Below, piece by piece: positions 47,001 through 55,439 of a stretch of DNA of 64,000 bases. The notes under the pieces are model-generated. The model was not told where the DNA came from, ran no database searches, and worked only from the letters and a program-made list of their open reading frames with translations. Both the position numbers and the translations under genes were made by a program. The stretch spans positions 434,001-498,000 of the forward strand of contig JAECYW010000026.1 in assembly GCA_023014335.1 (NCBI GenBank), in the 5' to 3' direction. Each line of letters begins with the position of its first letter. The first letter of the stretch is position 1. Origin of the DNA: Galerina marginata. Its lineage: Eukaryota; Basidiomycota; Agaricomycetes; Agaricales; Galerinaceae.

Positions 47001-48650
47001 TTGACCCATGAAAAAATCTCATCGTCATCACGTCACTCGACAGCATCGCCTCCAAAGATGTGCATCACTCGACCTTTGTGAATGCGGGACGTCTACGACA
47101 ATAATCCTTCCCCCATCGTCTTTCTCATTCCTTTACCGGTGTAGGCTAGGTCGTTATTTCATTCCTTGAACCCGCCCCCTTCGTCCCCGTCTCCTCCCCG
47201 TCGCGTTGCTTTTGAGATTTTTCTGCGGTACCAGGCCATAACGTGCCTCAGTTTTGACCCATGAAAATCTGTGCCTTAGGTCCTGAGCAAAAATGGACAG
47301 CGTTGCCTGTAGAAAAGATGGGCATGGCTCCACCTTACCCGTGCAGCCTGGATCTTCGTCTCTTTCCTTGAACCCACCCCCTCGTCCACATCTCCTTCCC
47401 GTTCGCTTTCGTTTTTCTCGAGATCCACGCTGTCTCGCTCCCCTGAATCCGATTTTCCTGGTGTGCCAGGCTACAACCCGCCTCGGCTTTGAGCCATGGA
47501 AATCTCATTGTTTTTCAAAGCTGCGGACAGCGTCACCTGTGGAAAAAACAGGCATCACTCCCCTTTCTTGTCCGTGTCTTCATTGACGATACAACCCCTC
47601 CTCCTCTCGTCGGCCTTCGACTTTCTCAAAATGGCCACGCTGTTCCGCTGCCTTTGAGATTCTCCTGCGATGCCAGGCTACACCATGCCTGGGCGTTGAC
47701 GCATGAGAATCTCCCACATTTCCAGCAAACTAGCACTGGATAGCGTCGCCTGTAGAAAAGACGTGCATCACTCGATCTTCATCCTGTAGGCAATACGGGA
47801 CGGCTACGATGACAATCTTTCCCTTATTGTTTTCTTGTCCCCTTACCCGTGCAAGCTGTATCACGTCACTTTCCTTGAACCCGCCCCGTCGTCCTCGTCT
47901 CGTCTCATCTCATCTCCGTACGCCCTCGTTTCCGTGTCTTAAACAGGCTGGATCGTTGCTTCTTTCCTTGAATCTGACCTGCCCCGGCTTCTTTTCAAGA
48001 TAGACACACTGCCCCGCTGCCTCGAATCCGATTTTTCTGGTGTGCTAGGCTATAACCCGCCTCAGCTTTGACCCACGAAAATCTCATCTATGTATGTGAT
48101 GCAAGCGGGCAGCGTTGCCTGTAGAAAGAGATGGGCTGTTATCATCCAAGTTCCATGACCTTCTGGCGAATTTTGCGATTACCGCGTTCTGCGTTCCACG
48201 TTCTGCTCGCGCTCTTATCCGAACTGTTGCCTTATTCTAGTCCAGGTGGGACAAGGGTAACAACCTCGAAATAACTAGTAAGCACCGCTCTCCGTTCAAC
48301 TCTCTTTTGCCATACGAGTTAATTCAATATCACCCAGGTCTGAATACAGTTCTGCAACACATAATCGTCGTCTGAACGGTATGTCCACATCCAATTGCGA
48401 ATTTATCTCCCACCTGACAGGTCTCCAAACATTTCCCAATCGCGCTCAATTCCCTTTCCTTGTATCTCAACTGGTCTTTCTCCTAAACGGACACGCCTGC
48501 CTGCTGCTTTACCTCATCATACATTTTCTGGTATCAAGCCGGAGCATGCACCATGCCTTGACTTTGAACCATGAAAATCAAGTTCTGATTCCAGGGAAGC
48601 ACGGGCAGCGTTGCCGGCAAGAGCAAGAGGGGTGTACAACTCACATTTTT
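44060..48650 (-). repeat. Satellite array, minus orientation, upstream of apm1
   Basis: Fourteen unit anchors (CAGGCTATAACCCGCCTCGG or variants followed by CTTTGACCCACGAAAATCT) near 44150, 44465, 44680, 44865, 45155, 45575, 45885, 46170, 46975, 47225, 47465, 47670, 48040 and 48535. Spacing is 185-805 bases, commonly 200-320. Most anchors are flanked by ACGCTGTC and GACAGCGTCGCC arms. Between anchors lies a conserved CCGTGCAAGCTGGATC and CTTGAACCC sequence. A second sub-block (TTCTGCGTTxTGCTCGTGCTC through AACTAGTAAGCACC) recurs near 45300, 46320 and 48190. It contains only short shadow frames. It begins about 80 bases upstream of the apm1 ATG, so the apm1 promoter itself looks like an array unit. 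Confidence 0.82.
46740..46870 (-). pseudogene. Duplicated apm1 start and leader inside the array
   Basis: CAATCAGGCTAGCCATGGC (minus-strand ATGGCTAGCCTGATTG) followed by GATTAGGAAATGTCATTCAG and GACGGGAGTTCAATTTTGTT matches the start codon region and leader of apm1 at 43955-44060. Only the first few codons are present, then unrelated sequence. It shows that apm1 leader and satellite were amplified together. Confidence 0.7.
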
Positions 48651-48659
48651 TGGCTCACA

Positions 48660-49800
48660 TTCGATAGGTGTGGGCCAACTAAGACTTAACTGAGTTTGAA
48701 ATTGATATAGTTCACGTGGAGGTGCAGTCACATGACCATCTCTCCGCGTGAATTCTATCGTGTTGCACCATTTCCGAATGAAAGACAAGAGTACTCAAAA
48801 ATTCTAACCACCCAAATGAATGAAAATCTAATTAACTGCTGTATACTAGAAAATGCGAATTTTTGGAAGAATCTGCGAGCCACCAGTACAGAATTTCTGG
48901 GAATTTCATGTACCTAAGTTATCACTCGATATGTCACCAACTGCTCAGATATTTAATGAGAAAAACTTTGAAGAGTACTTAGGAGTACTGAGTATGACAT
49001 TGAGACTCCTTAAAATGACCAGCTGCGCACGAAGCGCGCCCGAAAAAAAAAAAGGTTCTACCCGTGTTTTTACTACAGTCATCCACTGGCTAATGTTACA
49101 CTGAAAGTTAAAAATCAAAATGAAAATTTTTCGTCGCACTTTTTCCCGATAAAAACCATATGATAATTCTTTATAATTCTGTTAGTTCCTTCTGTCAAAA
49201 TTTTAGGTGATTTTATTCACTTCTCGCAAAGTTATTCCCAAAACACTGGTGTAACACTGAGTAGTGAGCCAATTTGAGGGACTTTGGGTTCGCCATTCTT
49301 CAGTCAATTTTTATTCGTTCTCTCTGAAATTTTACAAGGTAATAGAGAATGTATACAGCTGTCAGGAAAATTTTATTTCATCAAAAAATATTCATTTTTG
49401 GCTGAGTTATGAAGGTGTAACACTCAGTGGTGGCGTAACATTAGCCGGTGGATGACTGTATTTCACCGGAGAGAAGAATTTTTTGAAATCAGAATAAAGG
49501 GTTCATATTTAATTTTCAAAACAAGGAAACAAAAGTTCACGGGATCCACTTTTAAGAAAGCAACAATATTGATAGAGGCGCGAAGCGCGAGAGAAAAATC
49601 GTGCATATTTGGTACATTTTACCCTGCTGACCAAGTTTATCAGTCTCTGCGCGCGAAGCGCGCTCGCAAAAAATGTCCTATTTTGTGACTTGTATTCCCG
49701 AGGCCTCGCAAGGGGATTCTCAAATTCTTAGAGATTTAATTCAATGTGGGTGGTCTTAATTAATTATTCCCTTCTCCTCTCTTCCGATTTAATTTATTTA
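48660..49800. other. AT-rich island with repeated GCGCGAAGCGCGC-type motif
   Basis: Base composition drops sharply compared with the neighbouring satellites. Three GC-rich islets, CGCACGAAGCGCGCCCG (about 49025), GGCGCGAAGCGCGAG (about 49577) and GCGCGCGAAGCGCGCTCGC (about 49657), are embedded in it. The words TGTAACACTxAGT(A/G)GTG occur twice (49251 and 49416) and AATGTTACACTGA once (49092). No intact frame with a recognisable domain. A young non-coding transposon inserted in the array is likely; its ends are undefined. Confidence 0.45.
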
Positions 49801-49904
49801 ATTTTATTTAATATTTGGCCCCACCACACCTATATAATGCAAGCCCATTTTTTGCCCTGTGTCTTTCGGACTGAAAACTGAAGCTTAAGTGCAAAACATT
49901 GACA

Positions 49905-50285
49905 TAAAATAGACTCGGACATGCTGGCCCACTGCCTCGGACTCAATTTTCCTGGTATAACATGCCTCGGCTTTGACCCATGAAAATCTCTGCGCCTTCA
50001 GAACTGGACAGTGTCGTCTGTGGAAAAGCCAGCCATCACTCTATGGCATTATGCTTGTGTTTGGCAGTTCACACCTGCTTATTTATGCTTGTATCATTAT
50101 TCCTCATCGAGTGCCCTTCATCCCTGTCTCTTTTGAGAACTTGTCCGCTGCCTTACCTTGTCATGTCTTTTCTGGTCTTAGGCCAGAGCATGCATCATGC
50201 CTTGCCCTTGTACCCATGAAAATATGTCTCACATGACCACAGGCGCGAGCAGGGTTGCCTGCAGGAGTGTGGACACCTTGCTTCC
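49905..50285 (-). repeat. Outlying satellite units
   Basis: Two more anchors, ATAACATGCCTCGGCTTTGA (about 49949) and CATGCATCATGCCTTGCCC (about 50190), with flanking TGGACAGTGTCGTCTGTGG. They have the same orientation as the 44-48.6 kb array and are separated from it by the AT-rich island. Confidence 0.65.
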
Positions 50286-50289
50286 TCAA

Positions 50290-51270
50290 ACCGTGTCTTT
50301 TAATATATAGGCGCAAGTGCAAACTATCAATAGGACTTTGACACTTTTGCAGCCTTGTTCTGCCTTTTTTGACTAAATTGTGTTTAAACTTTGAACTAAC
50401 CCTGTCGGGGGCTTGAAATAGCACACTGATGATGAAAAGGGTGCCAAAGGTTGGTGAAAACCCTAAGGAAAGAAAGCAGAAGCTGAGCAGAAAACGGACA
50501 AAAAGGTTGCAGACTGAAAACAACTGAAATAGCTAGTGTTTGGAAGTCCGGTCTCGAAACCGCAAAAAGACTGGTGACCAGACCGGACCAGACTGCAAAA
50601 GACTGGACCAGGGTGGTCCGGTCTTTGGTTTTTGAGATGTTGAGACCGCAAAAAGACCAGTCTTCATTAACCGGTTACATCGGTTCAGACTGATCCTTTT
50701 TACCGCTAATTATTCCCTTCAAAATGCGTCTAGGATCAAGTAATTTAGTTAAATATTGGCTGAGATATTGTGAAAATACTAAAAGTTTCTCAAAAATTTT
50801 AAATGGTAGATCCATCGGATTATTTTCATAAATTCATCAATTCTGAGGCTATATACACGTTCTTGGGCTTGTTTGAAAGCGAATAGGTATGTTAAAATTC
50901 CTACCAAGCCATATTATTTAAAATATTACTAAAAAACCGGTTATGAACTGGTTTTAACTGATGTAGACTGAGACCAGTCTAAAGACCGCAAAAGACCGTT
51001 AACCGCGGTCTTTTGCGGTCTTGGTCTGGTCTTTCAACTTTTCAGAAATTTGTAGACTGGTCCCAGTCTATGGTTAAGCCCCTTGAGGTCAAAAAACCAG
51101 ACCGAACCAGACTTTCAAACACTAGAAATAGCAATAGGTAATTTTCAGAGCAAGCAGGTCTGCAAATGCCTGAAATCCCTTAGACCCTTTGAAACTCCTC
51201 TTAGTCCTATGTATCTGCCATTTAATTGTTCTGAAGCTACATACATTTATTTTTATTCATCATAAGTGAT
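50290..51270 (+). repeat. Block X tail copy, interrupted by a MITE
   Basis: The parts 50390-50525 (GGGTGCCAAAGGTTGGTGAA, AGGAAAGAAAGCAGAAG) and 51133-51250 (TGAAATCCCTTAGACCC, CTCTTAGTCCTATGTATC) align with an uninterrupted stretch at 55735-55885. The sequence between them is the MITE at 50534-51124. This copy is a fragment; block X itself is not adjacent. Confidence 0.7.
50534..51124. mobile_element. hAT-type MITE, 591 bp, with 8-bp target duplication
   Basis: Ends TAGTGTTTGGAAGTCCGGTC and, at the other side, the inverted GACTTTCAAACACTA with two extra bases. Both sides are flanked by GAAATAGC (50526-50533 and 51125-51132), a perfect 8-base target duplication as made by hAT transposases. 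The interior has long inverted words such as AAGACCGCAAAAGACCG with CGGTCTTTTGCGGTCTT (about 50982-51022). No coding capacity, so it depends on a transposase elsewhere. The related uninterrupted sequence at 55.8 kb serves as an empty-site comparison. Confidence 0.88.
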
Positions 51271-51319
51271 TCATAACCAAATTGAATCCTGTCTTTTCTA
51301 ATGTTCAATCTTGGTTCAA

Positions 51320-53351
51320 TCAATTGCCTATTGACACATCCCAAATTTTCACTGATTTATCATATGAGCCTGAGACAATCCACTTTCCATCTGGTGAAAA
51401 TGCAACTGATTCCACTGAACTGGTATGGCCATTCAAGACTTTTAACTCCTTGCCAGTCAATGCATCCCAGATACACACAGATTTGTCAAGTGAGCCAGAG
51501 GCCATCAGTTTTCCATCTGGTGAAAATGCAACTGATCTGATCCAATCTTTGTGGCCAATCAAGACCATCAACACATTGCCTGTTGATGCATCCCAGACCC
51601 TCACTGTTTCATCATGTGAGCCAGAGACAATTTGTTTGCCATCTGGTGAAAAGGCAACTGATGTGATCCAATCTGTATGGCCATTCAAGACTTTCAACAC
51701 ATTACCTGTCAATGCATCCCAGATATGTGCTGATTTATCCAGTGAGCTTGAGACAATCATTTTGCCATTTGGTGAAAATGCGACAGATTCAACTGTATCT
51801 GTGTGGCCATTTATAACTTTCAACTTCTCGCCTGTTGATGCATCCCATACACAGACTGATTTATCATATGATCCAGAAACAATCTGTTTGCTGTCTGGTG
51901 AAAATTTGACTGATGTAACCCAATCTGTGTGGCCAGCCAAGACATTTAATTCATCACCTGTTGATGCATCCCAGATGCGCAGTGTGTTGTCTTGTGAGCC
52001 AGAGACAATTTGTTTGCCATCTGGTGAAAATGCGACTGATCTGACCCAACTTGTGTGGCCATTCAAACTCATTAATTTCTTGCCTGTCAATGCATCCCAG
52101 ACATGCACTAATTCAGAGCCTGAGCAAGAGACAATCTTTGTCTCATCTGGAGAAAAAGCAACAGCAAACACTTGATTATTTGTCTGGATGCTCATCAACA
52201 GTGTTCCCTTGACTTGGACAACATATTGGTGTCAGGCTTCAAATGGTGACAAGATTTGAAAAAATGTTCTCACTTTGGATCTGTGCAGGAAAGGTGGTAG
52301 CAGTTGCAGCATTCTCACTCAGGGTACCAGTTACCGCTTCTAAAAAATTATAAGGAGTCAGACTTGGGACAGCAAGGAAATTTAAATGATGTTCTCACCA
52401 CAGTTCTGAGTAGTTGCAGCCTCCACAGTTGGGATACTGCCTGTTGCATCTAGGGAGTCATAGGTGTCAGAATTCGCAGACAGCAAAGAGAGTTAAATGA
52501 TATTCTTACCGTGAATCTGAGCAGAAGAAGTGTTTGTGGCCACAGTCTCATTGCTTGGGGAATCACACTGATCTATGCATACTAATCAGTCTGATGAGTA
52601 ACACGCCAAATTCCGTGGATTACCGACCTTGAGCTGCAGGAGAACCAGCTGGCGGCGACGATCTGAATGAGGCTGGCAGTGTGCGAGGATCTGCGTGTGA
52701 AGTGAATCCATGATCTACAAGGTGATGGTTCGGGGCGTACCATCATGAGAACTAGCAGCAGTGCAATCTAACGTATCGTAAGTATCCACCGACTCCATAC
52801 CAGTGATTAGGTGCATACCCAATGCTATCTCTTGGCCTAGAATGTTCATCGAGGAGCTAGCGGGGACTGGCGAAGACGATTGGTTCGCAGGAGGCCAATT
52901 TGGCGTTGGGGAACTGGACGAGAATTCCAGTCCCGAGCTCTCTCGATTTTCTTCCAATGAAGCAGGGGGTTTGGTTGAGCTTGGGTTGCTAGACGTAAAG
53001 AGGCCATTAATTGTATCGCGGACCTCTTTTCTCTCTTTGCTCTGTGGGCGTTCGTCGGGCATGTTGAGGGTGGAAGACAAGAAGCGTTGAATTGCTGTGC
53101 TGCTCGCGATCAGCGCGCATGCCGCTGGGTCAGTAGTCAACCGGTCACTGGCACGTCGCCCGTCAATCACAAATCACCCACCCATGCGACTCACTTGTAC
53201 TCACACACTCACCCAGGAAATCGGAAAGTATCAAACGGTGTTCTTGAAGGCAAAAAGTAGTGACCGACACAGAGGCAGACGTTTCCATTGAGGTGGTGGA
53301 GTCTATCTGTGGTTTCACTATCGACGACGGCTTTTCCATTGCCTGCGACAC
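51320..53351 (-). CDS. WD40 seven-blade propeller protein with spliced Ser/Thr/Ala-rich N-terminus
   Basis: Start MSQAMEKPSSIVKPQ at 53351; first exon ends at about 53213 (CTGG|GTGAG); second begins near 53124 (ACALIASSTAIQRFL). Next comes a chain of small phase-1 exons: DPRTLPASF.., DQCDSPSNETVATN, DATGSIPTVEAATTQNC and EAVTGTLSENAATATTF. The last exon (to 51320) encodes exactly seven WD40 repeats in tandem, each with xVxSVAFSPDG(K)xIVSGSxD and (V/I)WDA(S/L)TG. The blades are unusually alike, which suggests recent duplication or conversion. No NACHT or kinase module is present. The function is probably as a binding scaffold; partner unknown. The exon joint around 52720-52790 is not certain. 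A truncated copy lies at 11470-11980. Confidence 0.72.
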
Positions 53352-53359
53352 TTTATCCT

Positions 53360-54105
53360 GGGGGTGTCACGGCGTGTGTTGGGAGGAGGGAAAGCACGGA
53401 GGGAGGGAAGAAGAAGAGCACCATTGACCATGCCTGGAAGCGCAGGCGGCGGCTCTCTGAGTCTCTGTTGCTCACCCGCGTCAAGCTATGCTTGTTATTC
53501 CCAACATCGGCCTTATCAACACGGCCGCCAATCGTTCCTCCGCCTACCCGCTCACAACGACGAGCACGTTGAGGTCGAGTGCTCGCAGTCGTATGTGGCA
53601 GGCCGGTATAACCGCCTTCACCGCTTCCCAATCCTTCCTACCTCCTTCTCGTCGCCCGTAACTGGCACCTCCACCTCCATACTGCACGTAGCAGTCAAGA
53701 TATTCCCTCCTGCAGAGACCGCATAGCCCGCTCTTTGCCCTCCACATGCATCTGGCGCTGTTTCCCCTTACCTAGGGTTGCATACCGCCTCCCGTCCCCG
53801 ACTCGGGCCTTATCCCTTCACATCGGTCGGTTATCACCCTGGCGGAGACTATCTTGCGGACCCTCATGACGTGTAGGCGAGGAGGTTGTCCTCGGTTTGG
53901 AGTGAGACGATGAGAGGGCAGTACAAAACCGGCGCTCACTGCTGAAAACGTTGAGCATACTCCCGTGAGTGTTAGGCTTCTTTTTCCTGGTCTGTCAAAA
54001 CGTTTATTCACGCGCTAGTTCACGGCCTCCTTGTTCTTCCAATTTAAACTCATGCTTACTTTTATCATCGTCAACTGCATGCCCAAACGGAACTACAAAC
54101 TCGAA
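53360..54105 (-). repeat. Segmental duplication, counterpart of 10.55-11.46 kb
   Basis: On the minus strand this shares order and sequence with the left arm: CTTGACTGCTACGTGCAGT near 53700 and GGAAGAACAAGGAGG-like words near 54030. No intact gene. Because it lies directly 5' of the WD40 gene it may contain that gene's promoter. Confidence 0.55.
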
Positions 54106-54109
54106 TTCG

Positions 54110-54620
54110 ACGTATATGCGGCCCGCACCACCCACACAGCCCGCAGGAGATCCACGTTCTTCGTTCGGTGCTTCGGGACATCACTTTGTCGTTTAGCCCG
54201 AGCTGCAGCTTGGACATTCCGGAGAGATACCACCTCATCTTGATGGCTCATTGATCTCTTACCGCACCGTATTCCCTTTCGCGTTGACCTAATGACGTGC
54301 ATCTGAACAATCAGCCCAGACTCTGAAGCAGAAGAAGGGAGCCCGAACGCACCAGCATAACCACGGTCTGGATAACATCCAAACCACCTCATTGGTTCTT
54401 GACGCACGGTAGAGGTTGGAGTTTTGGATTTGCATGTTGTCGATGGGACACACGGCATTACTTGCTACCGGTTCCTCCTGGATCTCGAGGATGAGCGAGT
54501 GAAGCGTTCGTCGTAGGACGCAGGCACATCATCTCGGTAAGACCGTTGAAGCAGAAGCTTGCTTTTGGGTCCAGGATGGCTATCAGGCTGGCAATGGCGC
54601 TATCAGGAACGGAGACAATC
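54110..54620 (-). pseudogene. AP-1 mu (apm1) pseudogene, second copy
   Basis: Minus-strand reading from 54617: IASLIAILDPK then decayed SYRDDVPAS-, LILEIQEEP, NMQIQNSNLY. It then jumps to NEVVWMLSRP (end of exon 2), then exon 3 (VNAKGNTV, a frame change, MRWYLSGMSKLQLGLNDK-VM). The internal deletion in exon 2 and the 3' break are shared with the copy at 10170-10545. Several indels and the loss of the C-terminal two thirds make it non-functional. Confidence 0.75.
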
Positions 54621-54689
54621 TGGGTGGAGGAAGTGTTGATCAGGATTTACATCCTCTTTCTCTAATTCACCTCGATGTATGTCCTTTTG

Positions 54690-55150
54690 TCCTTCGAGCC
54701 GGATCTATGACTGAACGCCCGCGCTTAGCCTCATGCCAGCTACGAAACGTACGATCGCCGTCCAAAAAGTATGCTCGTACGCACGTCGTCATTCCGTACC
54801 GGTCTCTCATTCCCGTTAACTGTAGAAACTGCCAGCTCGCAAGAATAATGCACCAAATGCTTCCTATGGACATTGGCCTGCACAGGTCGCTACATTCTCC
54901 TAGATCATCGTTCCACTCCTTTCCTTGAACTCGCCCCTTCATTTCCATCTCGCCTCCATCCGCCCTCTTTTTTCCTGAAATGTACACTGGACAGCGTCGC
55001 CTGTAGAAAACACGAGCATCGCGCCAATTTATATGTCTCGCGTCTTTGGGGATGATACATACATTCGCGGAATGCAGCTAAACATGAGGTGTGATCATCA
55101 CAATCCGCGACCTTCTCGTGCCTGTGAGGCTTTCGCGGCCTTCGCTCAGT
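54690..55150 (-). repeat. Satellite fragment next to apm1 pseudogene
   Basis: CTGGACAGCGTCGCCTGTAG (about 54988) followed by AAAACACGAGCATCGCGCC, and GATCATCACAATCCGCGACC (about 55094), match array sub-blocks at 45.2-46.3 kb in the same orientation. Only one recognisable unit remains. Confidence 0.6.
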
Positions 55151-55210
55151 GTAAAGTAGAGCTAAATTATCCACGCGTTCTTGTGAATTAGTTGGTGGTC
55201 ACTATGTGCG

Positions 55211-55429
55211 ATGCGCGTTGCGAAATCCTCTGCCACTGCTCTTCCAGGCACGGCGGTTACCTGCATCCTCCTCCTGATTTTTCTGCCTATGACTGGACAA
55301 GCGGTCCGTCCCGGTTGTGTGCAGGCAATGGATGGGTCTACCTCAGTACGAACTGTTGTGCTCATCCTCACTCAAGACTGTTTTCTTAAGAAAGGAGTAG
55401 GGAAACAATTGATGAGAGCAATCGATTAA
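55211..55429 (+). CDS. Small frame with hydrophobic N-terminal segment, doubtful
   Basis: A 72-residue plus frame whose residues 14-30 (GTAVTCILLLIFLPMTG) resemble a signal sequence. It lies exactly in the gap between the satellite fragment and the tail of block X copy 3. No homologue is recognised and no introns are needed. It may be chance. Confidence 0.18.
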   Translation: MRVAKSSATALPGTAVTCILLLIFLPMTGQAVRPGCVQAMDGSTSVRTVVLILTQDCFLKKGVGKQLMRAID

Positions 55430-55439
55430 TAAAGGCATA

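Noticed and set aside
44240..48700. Many 60-110 codon frames within the satellite array
   Set aside because: They recur because the repeat recurs, differ in frame from unit to unit and show no codon-level conservation or domain.
38090..50285. CRISPR-like array
   Set aside because: Spacing is irregular (185-805 bases), the repeated parts are long and divergent, and the organism is a fungus.
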